Shown: positions 52,480-62,151, numbered from the stretch's first letter. The stretch: 63,152 bases of DNA from Firmicutes bacterium CAG:555 (GCA_000431075.1 HF986900.1:116243-179394), one strand, 5' to 3'. Notes: a model not told the origin generated them from the sequence alone. Program-made: numbers and translations.

Positions 52480-54555
52480 TTAGCCTGCAAGAGCAAGTCT
52501 CGATATCATGGCGGCAAACTGCGCTCTTGTCGAGCCGCCCTGCGGATAGAGCGTACCGTCACCCATGCCGATGACAACGCCCTTATTGATGCACCAGTTC
52601 ATCGCCGGTACGGCGTAATCGGAGACAAGGCTGCCGTCGGTAAATGTCGAGGCCTTACCGGAGGCGGCAGTTCCGTCATTTGCGTATCTGTACACAAATG
52701 CGGCAAGCTGCTCTCGGGTCACGCACTCGTCCGGGCGGAAGGTGTTGTCGTCATAGCCCATAACAACGCCTGCATTATAACCCCAAACGATGGCATCCTT
52801 GCACCAGCTTTCATCCACATCCGTAAATGGGCAGGTCTGACCCGCAACGGAGGGTGTTCCGGCGAGGCGGTACAGGACGGTGACGACCTGTCCTCTGGAC
52901 ACTGCGCCCTCGGGGGCAAAGCTGCTTGCGTCAGCGCCTATCATGAGTCCGTTATCATAGCAGTACTTGACATTGTCATAAAACCACGAGCCCATGCCGA
53001 CATCGGTAAAGGGCATATTGTTTACGACCGCATCGGGCTTGGAGTTCATGTAGTCATCGGGTATGGACATCATCCATGACATACCGAGCTCACCGTAGTG
53101 GGCGGACATGATACCGACTATGTTGAAAATGAGCGTTGCAAACTCGTCGGGGCACTTTGTGACTATCTTGATGACGGTAAGCGTAAGAGGCCTTACCATC
53201 TTCTTGACCTGCTCGAAGTTGTACTCGGTTATGCCGGCTTCACGCATGGCATCAAGGAACAGGTTTGCAACAAAGTTCACGACTTCTTCGGTGGACTTGT
53301 TCTTTATCATATAGATAAGCTCGCCGATGTTTTTTGCCGCATTCTTGCTGAGTATATCAACGAATGTATCCCACTGGTCGGGATATGTGCCGATGAGCGG
53401 CAGGACGATCTCTGAAATGTCGTCCTGAGCGGCGTAGACCTCAGCTCTTTTGGTGAACACCTCGGTAAACAACTTCTGGACAAAGCGATCGAGGAACTCG
53501 CCCTGTGTCATGGTAATGCCGTTTTTGAGGTTTAATATCTTGGAGATGGTCGCTTTGGGGGTAACGGTCACATACTTGAAATTATCAATGCGATAAGTGC
53601 CCGCATTTTCAAAGGTCGAGAACACCTCAAGCATGTCAGCCTTGAGCACATCATAGTTATCGTCGAGCTTTGCGCTGGGCAGAACATGATCGACACCGTA
53701 TCTGCCGAAGCCCATGCACTCGGGTGCAACCTTGACGACGAGGTCGTTGTAGTTAACGATGTTGTGGATGTTATTATAGATGCTGCTGCCGATTTTATTG
53801 ACATCTGCACCCATGGGCGGCTCGTAGCAGTAGAAATACACATCGTCAGCCGAAAGCTCGACATTTTTGCCGATGCTGCCGCCGGATGCGATGATATCGT
53901 CTATCGCTCCGCCGAGCATGTTGGTTCCGGCCGCACCACGGCTGTAGCCGGTGCACCAGAGCTTAACCTTGCCGGTTATCTCCGTGTGCTTTGCAAGATA
54001 ATCCTTTAAAAACGCCAGCGCCGTGTCACGGCAGATGGCAAAGCCCGTATGGTCGCCCTCGAGACCGACATTCAGGTCGCCTGCCCACTCGGCATAGTAA
54101 CCGCAGCCACGCAGTCCGATACCGATGACGGTGTACTTCTCGCCGTCTATGTATATGACCTTGTTTGCGATGCCAACGCCGAAGGTGTTCCTGCCGGGTC
54201 TTTCGGTAAAGTCCTTGTTCGCTTCAAAATCCTTGAAGCCTATCTGATCAAAGAAATTGATGAGGTTTGCAGGCCCCTCCTTGTACCTTGCGGGGTCGGC
54301 AACATTACCCGCCGCAAAGCACATTGCCATGGTCACGGTCGCAAGATCCTGCCTGTAGTTATAGCCTGTTTGAGTAAAATACTCGTCACTATAGGTAAAC
54401 GGGCAGGGGTGATCCGTTTTCGAATCGTCATGTCCGGCATTGAACATGACTGTGCCGGTTATCGTCTCATACTCGTCTCCCGCCGCAAAAACCGACAGCG
54501 GTGCAAGGGAGATAAGCAAAACGAGCACCAGCAGGATGCTTATGGCTTTTTTCAT
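52480..54555 (-). CDS. Secreted lipase-fold protein with three C-terminal SLH repeats
   Basis: 691 aa. Signal peptide 1-24 (ending SVFAA), a class-3-lipase-like alpha/beta-hydrolase domain with GYSRGAAG (Ser205) at about 30-330, a helical linker, then three S-layer homology repeats from about residue 510: FTDVGMGSWFYDNVKYCYD, FTDVDESWCKDAIVWGYN and FTDGSLVSDYAVPAMNWC. SLH repeats bind pyruvylated wall polymer, so the enzyme should sit on the cell surface. Lipid substrate unknown. The start overlaps the O-antigen-ligase-like gene (ATGA), with GGAGG 7 nt upstream. Confidence 0.88.
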   Translation of the reverse strand: MKKAISILLVLVLLISLAPLSVFAAGDEYETITGTVMFNAGHDDSKTDHPCPFTYSDEYFTQTGYNYRQDLATVTMAMCFAAGNVADPARYKEGPANLINFFDQIGFKDFEANKDFTERPGRNTFGVGIANKVIYIDGEKYTVIGIGLRGCGYYAEWAGDLNVGLEGDHTGFAICRDTALAFLKDYLAKHTEITGKVKLWCTGYSRGAAGTNMLGGAIDDIIASGGSIGKNVELSADDVYFYCYEPPMGADVNKIGSSIYNNIHNIVNYNDLVVKVAPECMGFGRYGVDHVLPSAKLDDNYDVLKADMLEVFSTFENAGTYRIDNFKYVTVTPKATISKILNLKNGITMTQGEFLDRFVQKLFTEVFTKRAEVYAAQDDISEIVLPLIGTYPDQWDTFVDILSKNAAKNIGELIYMIKNKSTEEVVNFVANLFLDAMREAGITEYNFEQVKKMVRPLTLTVIKIVTKCPDEFATLIFNIVGIMSAHYGELGMSWMMSIPDDYMNSKPDAVVNNMPFTDVGMGSWFYDNVKYCYDNGLMIGADASSFAPEGAVSRGQVVTVLYRLAGTPSVAGQTCPFTDVDESWCKDAIVWGYNAGVVMGYDDNTFRPDECVTREQLAAFVYRYANDGTAASGKASTFTDGSLVSDYAVPAMNWCINKGVVIGMGDGTLYPQGGSTRAQFAAMISRLALAG

Positions 54556-55937
54556 ACACTATCCTCCACAATATATATTTGATTTTGCCTTTTTGCCTCT
54601 TTTTCAGCTATCGAGAACATAATGATGAGAAGTGCGGCCTCGGGGAACGGGCAGAATATGCCCGGGTTAGTCATCGACATAGCAAGTATTCCGGCGTAGG
54701 AAAAGCCGAAGATTATCTGCTTGCTGTGCAGATTTGTGACTATAAGGCGCATTCTCTCTCCGAACAGCCAACAGTATGCCATTACACCGATGACTCCCAT
54801 TGAGCCCATTACCTGAATGATGGCATTATGATAAAACACGAGGCTGCCGGGTACGATAGCTTTGAATATTCCTACATTTTTTGTGCTTCCCAGTCCCACA
54901 CCGTTTATTGGGCAGGCAAGGAAATCCTTAATTCCAAGTTCAATGAAGCTTACTCTCGTCTCACTGGAGGATATGATGCTGCCCTCGACAAGTCTGCTCG
55001 AATATAAAACGGGAATATACTTAACACCGATATAGCAAAGCACGGCGACTAAAACAAGAAACGCCCAGTTATACCATTTGTGCTCGGCGATGCTCTCCCG
55101 TCTGAGGTGGCAAATATAAACGCCGCTGACAAAGCCGATCATTGCGCCGAAAAGCAGGCCGCTTCTCGACCCGCACATGACAAGTGCAAGACACATAACG
55201 GCATAACCTATAAGATGTATCCTGCGCCGCTCGATCAAAAGGCACGATGCAGGCAGCGTCATTAGAAGGACGCTTGCAACATAGTTTCTCGGCTTGAAAA
55301 AAAGGACGCTTCCCTTTTCGATGAACCGCTCCAGATTAACGGCATAGAAAATGAGAACAACTGCCGAGGCAACCATTCCCGCCGTAAAGAGAATGTCCGC
55401 CATGCGTTCAACACGGTCGTACTCTCTATCGTTTTCGAGTCGGGAATTAACGAGAAAATACAGGCCGAGCATAACAACGCCAAGACCGAGCATATAATAA
55501 AGGCTCGTCGGTCTGAAATAATCCTTTGCCGAGATAGTCCCGACACCGCCGATGAGCAGCGCCGCCGAAACTGCGCACAGCGGCATGGTAAACCTGCCCT
55601 TTACAATTGGTCTGCGGTAATGTGCAATGTTGAACACGGCAGCTATAGCAAACGGCACGGCAGCATATGGCACATACGGGACGAGCGATGTGTAGTCCGT
55701 ATAGTATTTTGTTGAAAGGAGAAAAATGCACAGTATAGGGCAAACTACCGAAAGAAGATCGTCGCAGAAAACGAGCAACAGCACAACCGCCGCAACAAGC
55801 AGGTACATAACCGGAAGCTGCGTATCCGTCATAAGTGCAAACAGTGAAGATATAAACATTACAGGAAAAAAACCTTTGCTGTTCCACGCTTTTGAAGCTA
55901 TATACTGTCCGTTTTCAAAAAAATCTTGCAAATTCAA
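54552..55937 (-). CDS. O-antigen ligase-like (Wzy_C/WaaL) membrane protein
   Basis: 461 aa with about 11-12 membrane helices. The long periplasmic-type loop between late helices and the Wzy_C segment ALVMCGSRSGLLFGAMIGF are typical of O-antigen ligases and polymerases. In a Gram-positive it could join or polymerise a lipid-linked glycan to a wall acceptor. The start is TTG with GAGG 8 nt upstream, 12 nt after the histidine kinase. It is coupled to the SLH lipase gene. Confidence 0.82.
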   Translation of the reverse strand: MNLQDFFENGQYIASKAWNSKGFFPVMFISSLFALMTDTQLPVMYLLVAAVVLLLVFCDDLLSVVCPILCIFLLSTKYYTDYTSLVPYVPYAAVPFAIAAVFNIAHYRRPIVKGRFTMPLCAVSAALLIGGVGTISAKDYFRPTSLYYMLGLGVVMLGLYFLVNSRLENDREYDRVERMADILFTAGMVASAVVLIFYAVNLERFIEKGSVLFFKPRNYVASVLLMTLPASCLLIERRRIHLIGYAVMCLALVMCGSRSGLLFGAMIGFVSGVYICHLRRESIAEHKWYNWAFLVLVAVLCYIGVKYIPVLYSSRLVEGSIISSSETRVSFIELGIKDFLACPINGVGLGSTKNVGIFKAIVPGSLVFYHNAIIQVMGSMGVIGVMAYCWLFGERMRLIVTNLHSKQIIFGFSYAGILAMSMTNPGIFCPFPEAALLIIMFSIAEKEAKRQNQIYIVEDSV

Positions 55938-55949
55938 ATCGCTGTCCTC

Positions 55950-58874
55950 TTAATCAATGATCTTTATAAGCTTGCCGTAGAGCTCATCAGGGCTTACGGG
56001 CTTAATGATATAGTCGCAGAAATCGCCCGTCCCAGCTTGATTGTCGCCGATGAAAGCATCGGCAGTCATCGCCGCAATGGGCACAAGCGCCGCATAGCGC
56101 TTCTTGACCACTCTGATCTGTGCTGCGGCCTCAATGCCGTTTAGAACGGGCATTTGGATGTCCATGAGTATGGCGTCATAGTAATGATCGGGCATGGACG
56201 CAAACTTTTCGACCGCTTCCCTGCCGTTTTCGGCACAGTCGACCAGAACGCCGTACTTTTCAAGCAGGCGCTTTGTTATGACCGTATTTATCATAACATC
56301 GTCGACTACCAGAACTCTCTTGCCTTCGAGCACGGAACAGTCGATCGTCCCGTTAGTTTCAGACTTTACCGAGCGGCACAGCGTATAAGGGATATCGACC
56401 GTAAAGGTCGTGCCCTTGCCAACGGTGCTGTGCACTCGGATGCTGCCGTTTTGCAGATCTACCATGCTCTTGCATATTGCCATGCCAAGGCCGCTGCCTG
56501 CAGCTTTGCCGCCGTTTTCGCTTTGCTCCTGCGTGTACGGCTCAAAAAGGTGCTGCATAAACTGCTCGCTTATGCCGACACCAGTGTCGGACACTCTAAA
56601 TTGCATCATGACGGACTTATCGCCGGTGAGCTTCTGTTCAACGGAAAGGCTCACCTTGCCGCCGGAGCCCGTGAACTTGTAAGCATTTGACAGTAGGTTA
56701 TTGAGTATCTTACGCAGCGATATCTCATCGCCGAGGATGTTCTTATAGCTAAGTCCCGCGGTGTCCAGTGTAAACTCGACGCTCTTAGCCGACATTTGAA
56801 CACTGTATACAGAATACACCTCATCGAGCACTTTTTCAACATCAAAGGGCTTTGACTGCACCTCGTACTTCTGACTTTCGATCTTGCTCATGTCCATGAT
56901 GTTGTTGAGCAGGCTCAAAAGATACTGCGATGACTGGTCAATCTGGTTAAGATATTCACTAAGCTCGTCCTCATTGTCCTTGCCGACAAGCTCTCTTGCA
57001 AGATAGGTAAGTCCGGCTATGGAGTTCATGGGCGTTCTTATCTCGTGTGACATCTGCGAGAGAAATTCGCCCTTCGCCTTGCTGGAGTTCTGCGCAATCT
57101 CAACGGAGTTTTTAAGAAGCTCCTGGGCTGAGATATCGCCGGAAATGTCGTTCACGGTGCAGACATAATGCGTGACGATGCCATTGTTAGTTATCGGCGA
57201 GAATGCGCATCTTATGGTCAGCTCACGGCAATCACGGCGATTTACAAACGGGATATCGCAGGTATAGGCCTTATTCGAGCCGGAAAGCATACTCACTATC
57301 TCGTCCGCCCGCTCCTCGCCGAGGCAGTCAACCAGCGCCTTGCAAGCCGAGCGCTCACGGAAATACGAGGCCGGCAAGCCCAAGACCCGCTCGGTGTTGG
57401 CGCTTATGAAGCAGAAGTTATCCTCGCCCTTTTGCTTTATCAAAATGGCGGTCGGGATAAACTCCGTCATGCTCGAAAACAGATACTCACGCTGTGCGAC
57501 TTGCTTGTACAGGGCAGCGTTCTTTATAGCTATCGACGCGATGGCCGATACGGTGTTAAGGAACGAAAAGTCGCTGTAGGTATAGCCCATACGCTTTTCC
57601 TTTTCGGCAAGCAGCAGTAGACCGACAACGCTGTTGCCGTCCTTGAGGGCGACGATGGTCGAAATGTCATACTTATCGAAGAGTTCCTTTTCCGAGCCCC
57701 ACAGGGACTTGTATAAGGGGTTTGTCTCAAATTCGCGTAGAACTATATGGTTTGAATTATTATTCGACTTTTCAAAATACTTTACACAGGGATGGTCGGC
57801 AGCTATCGTGAAAGTGGCAGGTTTAAGAGGCATTGCGCTGCATACGGGGACATACTTGCTGTCCTGAAGCAGACAGATATACAGCTGATTGACCGTGAGC
57901 TCATTTTTGATAACCCTGACAGTCTCCCTCAAAATGCTGTCGATATCAAGCGTTTTTGAAACGATATCACTATAACGCTTTATGAGATAGCCACGCTGCT
58001 CCTCGTCGGAGAATATCGCCGACAACAGGCGCTTGAACAGCACAATGGCGATAAAAAGCAGTACCGACAGGAAGATAAACGCTTCGACCGGCGGGCTCGC
58101 CAAGTGTCCGCCGGCCTCCTCAAACAGTGCGGCGACCCTCGGAAAGAAATACGCCGCCGTGGCAACGCACATGATAGACGAGAACACAACAAGGATGCTG
58201 CTTGATATGACAAGCTTTGTGTTGAACATTCTTCTCTTATAAAGAGACAGCATGAACATGATTGCAAACGCAGCGCCGAACAGCGTATCCCACGGGAAGG
58301 TGTTGCCGGGCATTATCTGAATGATATTGCCGAGCGCAAGCACGAAGCAGCCGATTATTATCTCCATAACACCGGGTGCTCTTGTGCCCTTTTCTTCGAG
58401 TATGCGCCGGAACATCCTGATGATGGACGCAACGATGCACATAAAAAATGTCAAAGGTATGGCGATGCGCCAATCCATGGCGTATTTGAACACAGCCTTG
58501 CCCTGCTCGTTGGTGAGCATTTCGGGCGGAGCAAGAAAATAGCCGGTTGCCGATATCACCAAGATTATAACCGTTCCACCAAACCAAATCAGTCGAACGA
58601 GCCCGTTTTTGTAATTTGCAAACTGATAAACATAGTTATACACGAGAAACGCTATCGAAAACAGAGCCAAAAGCGAGACATAGTACCAGAACTGGTAGCT
58701 TGGGAAAACATTCAGGCGCATGAAAAGCGAGCCCAGCGACCATAGTGCCATGTCTCCGAGCAGGACTATCCACGCCCGCATCTCCTTGCTCTTTTCGGCT
58801 GCCATGAACGCAACGAACATGAGAGAAAAAAGCAGGCATGCGGATATGTTTATATAAAGATACGATACATTCAC
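55950..58874 (-). CDS. Hybrid sensor histidine kinase with 7TM sensor, GAF, PAS and receiver domains
   Basis: 974 aa. Residues 1-285 hold a histidine-kinase 7TM sensor module with eight or more hydrophobic stretches; about 300-460 GAF; about 475-595 PAS; HisKA with FLSQMSHEIRTPMNS (His610); HATPase with NNLLSNAYKFT, DTGVGISE and GSGLGMAICKS; and a C-terminal receiver with VLVVDDVMINT and ILMDIQMP (Asp905). The start is GTG, overlapping the GH3 stop (GTGA), with AGGAGG 7 nt upstream. It feeds the HPt and response regulator encoded at the head of the same operon. Confidence 0.93.
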   Translation of the reverse strand: MNVSYLYINISACLLFSLMFVAFMAAEKSKEMRAWIVLLGDMALWSLGSLFMRLNVFPSYQFWYYVSLLALFSIAFLVYNYVYQFANYKNGLVRLIWFGGTVIILVISATGYFLAPPEMLTNEQGKAVFKYAMDWRIAIPLTFFMCIVASIIRMFRRILEEKGTRAPGVMEIIIGCFVLALGNIIQIMPGNTFPWDTLFGAAFAIMFMLSLYKRRMFNTKLVISSSILVVFSSIMCVATAAYFFPRVAALFEEAGGHLASPPVEAFIFLSVLLFIAIVLFKRLLSAIFSDEEQRGYLIKRYSDIVSKTLDIDSILRETVRVIKNELTVNQLYICLLQDSKYVPVCSAMPLKPATFTIAADHPCVKYFEKSNNNSNHIVLREFETNPLYKSLWGSEKELFDKYDISTIVALKDGNSVVGLLLLAEKEKRMGYTYSDFSFLNTVSAIASIAIKNAALYKQVAQREYLFSSMTEFIPTAILIKQKGEDNFCFISANTERVLGLPASYFRERSACKALVDCLGEERADEIVSMLSGSNKAYTCDIPFVNRRDCRELTIRCAFSPITNNGIVTHYVCTVNDISGDISAQELLKNSVEIAQNSSKAKGEFLSQMSHEIRTPMNSIAGLTYLARELVGKDNEDELSEYLNQIDQSSQYLLSLLNNIMDMSKIESQKYEVQSKPFDVEKVLDEVYSVYSVQMSAKSVEFTLDTAGLSYKNILGDEISLRKILNNLLSNAYKFTGSGGKVSLSVEQKLTGDKSVMMQFRVSDTGVGISEQFMQHLFEPYTQEQSENGGKAAGSGLGMAICKSMVDLQNGSIRVHSTVGKGTTFTVDIPYTLCRSVKSETNGTIDCSVLEGKRVLVVDDVMINTVITKRLLEKYGVLVDCAENGREAVEKFASMPDHYYDAILMDIQMPVLNGIEAAAQIRVVKKRYAALVPIAAMTADAFIGDNQAGTGDFCDYIIKPVSPDELYGKLIKIID

Positions 58875-60481
58875 GCTTCTTCCTCCTCATCGTTTATTAT
58901 ACCACATTCGGATATGAGCATCTTGACTAAAATGGCATCGGCATTAATTTTGGCAAGCTTCTTGCCGGTCTTCTGCTCAAACGAACATATCGAGCCGTAG
59001 GGCAAAACGGAAATTTGCAACGGTTCAATGCTTAATAGCTTTTTAAGATCCTTATAGTCGCTGTCAAAATATCTGAAGTACACGGACAGGTGCTCTGTCA
59101 GCACCTGCTTTGTGACAACATCGCTTGCCCGTGCCTCGGGTGTGACCTCAAGATACATGTGCAGAAACGGGGTGTTGTTCTCACCGTACTCCTTGCAGGC
59201 TATCCAGTCGCCGATGCCGAGCTTGGATATTCTGATGACTTCATTTATCGAATTTTCTGTTATTCTCGTAAATCCGGCAATGTCAATTACAGTCGGGATG
59301 CGGTCAAGGTAGGTAAACCTCGGCAGGCCGCCGCCCTTTCCGATATCTGTGCACTGGTACACATCGCCGATGCGGTAGCGCATGAAAGCGCCGCCGTGCA
59401 GAACGCTTATAACAATTTCATAATTGCCGCCCTTTTTGACCCCATCCATGAGGCAGGTCATGGGCTCGTAGCTTTTATCTTCAAGGCTTCGTTGCATTTC
59501 ACTCTCGGGAATAAACTCATAAAAACACGAGTCGGGAAAGAAAACCATGCCCTTTTGCTCCCAAGTGTCACAGCCGACACAGGTTGACTCCGTTCCTGCA
59601 GCGACTTCCACGGGCGTTACGCCCCATGCATCGGCAAGGCGGTCACGGTAGCATTTACCGTCGGTTCCCGTGCAGGCAAAGCCGGTTATCCTAAACAGGT
59701 CAACGGGCTTTATCTTCCTGTGCTCCTTTTTGCAGGCGATCTTTGCCTTGAGATACCTAGCCGCAATGACGGGCGACACCTGCACTCGGTCACTGCCTCC
59801 ACCGGAGGATAGCTGCTTGTCGAAGTTCTCGGTTATGTAGTTAGCAACGCTTCCCATGGCGAAAAAGTAGTCGATTCCGCCATTAAACGCCATTTTAAAC
59901 CCCTTTTTCATGCGCTGACTAAAGCTGAGGTCGGCGTACTCGTCGCTGTCGGGCAGCCACTCAAAGCGCATTTCCTCGTTCATGAGTGACGGGATAAGCC
60001 CCGTTTCATACGGAAGCGGTGCTCCGCCGTAGAGGAACCTGTGCCCGGGTTTAATGTTAAAGTCCTCTTTTCCCTTTCCCGATACGAGCATGGCCATCGC
60101 CATGATATTGTGCTTATAAGAATCGAGCATCCGGCGTGTATACGGCGCTATCTTAATTGGCCTAAAGCCGCCCTCCCAAGTAGTCTCTATCCAAATGACC
60201 GGCGGCTCGGGCAAAAGTGAAGCGTCGCGGGTAAAGAGTATATCGGCGTAGTCGAAATAATCCGTCAACGGTACGGTTTTTCTAAACTCCTCAATTGTCT
60301 TGGGAGTGGTTCCCTTTAATATACTCTTTCCGAGCGGTGACTTGCTCCAGAGCTCTATCTGCTCGGTCATGAGCCGGTTTTGGATATACATATACTCGTT
60401 CAGGCTCAGATCAAGATATCCGCAATATTCGTTCCAAAGCTGATGCCTTGTCATCTTTTTTAGTTGCTTCTGAAAGGTCAT
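58871..60481 (-). CDS. GH3 family acyl-adenylating/acyl-amido synthetase-like protein
   Basis: 536 aa, normal for the GH3 family (ANL-superfamily adenylation enzymes that in plants conjugate amino acids to acids). The N-terminal region ENEYMYIQNRL-like LNEYMYIQNRLMTEQIELW, the ATP-loop position WIETTWEGGFRPIK, the middle AAGTESTCVGCDTW and the YRIGDVYQCTDIG motif can be aligned. The usual STGTTSG P-loop is altered. A substrate cannot be named. It is coupled by ATGA and GTGA overlaps to the methyltransferase and the histidine kinase. Confidence 0.88.
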   Translation of the reverse strand: MTFQKQLKKMTRHQLWNEYCGYLDLSLNEYMYIQNRLMTEQIELWSKSPLGKSILKGTTPKTIEEFRKTVPLTDYFDYADILFTRDASLLPEPPVIWIETTWEGGFRPIKIAPYTRRMLDSYKHNIMAMAMLVSGKGKEDFNIKPGHRFLYGGAPLPYETGLIPSLMNEEMRFEWLPDSDEYADLSFSQRMKKGFKMAFNGGIDYFFAMGSVANYITENFDKQLSSGGGSDRVQVSPVIAARYLKAKIACKKEHRKIKPVDLFRITGFACTGTDGKCYRDRLADAWGVTPVEVAAGTESTCVGCDTWEQKGMVFFPDSCFYEFIPESEMQRSLEDKSYEPMTCLMDGVKKGGNYEIVISVLHGGAFMRYRIGDVYQCTDIGKGGGLPRFTYLDRIPTVIDIAGFTRITENSINEVIRISKLGIGDWIACKEYGENNTPFLHMYLEVTPEARASDVVTKQVLTEHLSVYFRYFDSDYKDLKKLLSIEPLQISVLPYGSICSFEQKTGKKLAKINADAILVKMLISECGIINDEEEEA

Positions 60482-60990
60482 TTATGTTTATAAAACCTCG
60501 GTATGATAAATGGTACACGCTTTTTGTAATCGTCATAGCCGCCCAAAAGTCTCGGAAAAATTACGGCATCTTCAAACGCAGCGAGCAAAAGGTTGCAGGA
60601 TATATATGCCAGTGCATCCGAAAGCGGAACCCCTGCTCCGAAATGCAGGCAGATATAGAAACCCGCAAACAACGGTATGCCCGGGTGCCTGCACAGTGAA
60701 TACAGTCCATTTTCGCTTGTCTGTCTCGGTACATCGGTCGCAGTATACGCCTCACTCACGGAAAATGAACCGAAAAGCGCATACAGCTCCAGCACCAAAA
60801 ACACCGCTGCCGCTGCACACCACAAAACACTGAGCTTTGCAAAATCGAGCCTTGCCGCCGTTGCTATGCACAGCATTGCAAGTCCCAAGGGAAAACAGAG
60901 CTTGAGCGGTTTCTTTTTAAAAAATGCATCGTTAACATCGCCCAGCGCCATGACGGCAAAGGCGCAGATGCCCAACACAAGCATTTTCAT
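60478..60990 (-). CDS. ICMT/PEMT-like integral membrane methyltransferase
   Basis: 170 aa with about five membrane helices. The C-terminal half has the isoprenylcysteine/phospholipid methyltransferase signature: GLYSLCRHPGIPLF (RHP), then a Glu-containing helix and FPRLLGGYDDYKKRVPFIIP. Such enzymes use SAM at the membrane. The start at 60990 overlaps the HPt stop (ATGA); a second ATG two codons later is possible. Substrate unknown; a product of the GH3 enzyme is one hypothesis. Confidence 0.78.
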   Translation of the reverse strand: MKMLVLGICAFAVMALGDVNDAFFKKKPLKLCFPLGLAMLCIATAARLDFAKLSVLWCAAAAVFLVLELYALFGSFSVSEAYTATDVPRQTSENGLYSLCRHPGIPLFAGFYICLHFGAGVPLSDALAYISCNLLLAAFEDAVIFPRLLGGYDDYKKRVPFIIPRFYKHK

Positions 60991-61340
60991 AGAGTTTTGA
61001 TAAGCTCCGTCACAGCCTCGTACTCCCGCTCGGCAGCGGGAAACAGCACCTTTGCGAGCGCAATGTCTCCGCCGCGGAGTGCTTCGGTCAAGGGGCGCAC
61101 GGCATCAAAAAGCCTTGTCATGCCGAGCATTCCGCTGCTGCCCTTGAGCGAGTGTGCGGCTGCAAATGCGGCCTTTGTGTCACCGTTTGCCATGGCAGCG
61201 TTAAGCTCTGACCAGCTTTTGTCGTTTAAAAACATGTCAAGCAGGCTTAAAAAAAGCTCCTCATCACCTGCGGTTCGGTTCAGTGCGCCGTCATAGTCGT
61301 TTCCGGCAAGAGTATATGTGCTTTTTATATCCTTCATCAT
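60987..61340 (-). CDS. HPt phosphotransfer protein
   Basis: 117 aa all-helical HPt domain with the phosphorylatable His63 in AAHSLKGSSGMLGM. It should carry phosphate from the hybrid kinase receiver (Asp905) to the response regulator Asp56. It begins at an ATGA overlap with the response-regulator gene; a second ATG follows directly. Confidence 0.9.
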   Translation of the reverse strand: MMKDIKSTYTLAGNDYDGALNRTAGDEELFLSLLDMFLNDKSWSELNAAMANGDTKAAFAAAHSLKGSSGMLGMTRLFDAVRPLTEALRGGDIALAKVLFPAAEREYEAVTELIKTL

Positions 61341-62041
61341 TCACCCGCACCCTTATACTCGAATATCTCCGACGGTCTGCCTCCTGTCTTGCAGTCGAGC
61401 GTTATATCGACCTCGCCCAGGCTGTTGAGATGCTTGAGATATCTGCGCACGGTTACGGTCGAAAGCTCGAGCCCACGGCTTATCTCCGAAAGCGGCATTT
61501 TACTTCCGGCGTGCTTTTCCATGTAGCTGCGCACGAGCGACAGCGTTGCCGCATTTATCTTGCTTGTGCCGAGCTTTGCCGTTTCGCCCTCGGTGTTATA
61601 GTGCTTATGCGGGCAAAGGAGCATATCGATCTTGTCCTGCGTCCAGACATGGGTGTCGTTCTTTAGCTTCATGACGGTGCAGAACTTGGCTACCGCCTTT
61701 TCGAGCCTTGCGCTGTTAAATGGCTTTAAGATATAGTCGCATAAGCCGTAGCACATAGCGGAACGGATGACCGAATACTCGTCTGCCGAGGTTATCATTA
61801 TGACCTGCACATCGGTATTGGTTCTCCTGAGCTCCGACAAAAACTCAATGCCGTTCATGCCGGGCATATAATAATCGAGCACGATAAGCTCCGTATCGTC
61901 CGGATGCCCAGTGATATACTCAAGCGCATCGGTGCAGCGCCTGAAGCTGCCGGTGAGCGCAAGCTGTGGGAAGCGGCCGAGTTGCTTTGTCAGTATAGAG
62001 CAGACCATCAGGTCGTCTTCAACGATTATTGTGTTATACAT
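61337..62041 (-). CDS. Response regulator, CitB/DcuR-like with C-terminal HTH
   Basis: 234 aa. Receiver domain 1-120: acidic pocket IIVEDD, phosphoacceptor Asp56 in LIVLDYYMPGMNG, switch residues MITSA and LKPF. A C-terminal DNA-binding region (about 165-225, MPLSEISRGLELSTVTVRRY) resembles the CitT/DcuR group. The start at 62041 has GGAG 7 nt upstream. It is the first gene of the seven-gene operon and may autoregulate it. Confidence 0.92.
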   Translation of the reverse strand: MYNTIIVEDDLMVCSILTKQLGRFPQLALTGSFRRCTDALEYITGHPDDTELIVLDYYMPGMNGIEFLSELRRTNTDVQVIMITSADEYSVIRSAMCYGLCDYILKPFNSARLEKAVAKFCTVMKLKNDTHVWTQDKIDMLLCPHKHYNTEGETAKLGTSKINAATLSLVRSYMEKHAGSKMPLSEISRGLELSTVTVRRYLKHLNSLGEVDITLDCKTGGRPSEIFEYKGAGE

Positions 62042-62076
62042 TCGATCACTCCGCTACAATTTAGTTATTTAAGTTC

Positions 62077-62106
62077 ATTTTAGCAAAATATGATACAAAG
62101 TGTCAA
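62077..62106 (-). promoter_or_regulatory. Sigma-A promoter of the phosphorelay operon
   Basis: On the minus strand TTGACA (62101-62106), 18-nt spacer, TAAAAT (62077-62082), giving a leader of about 30 nt. Confidence 0.8.
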
Positions 62107-62151
62107 CACGAGAGGGACAATAAGTTATTTTATTTTTAATATTTATCACCC

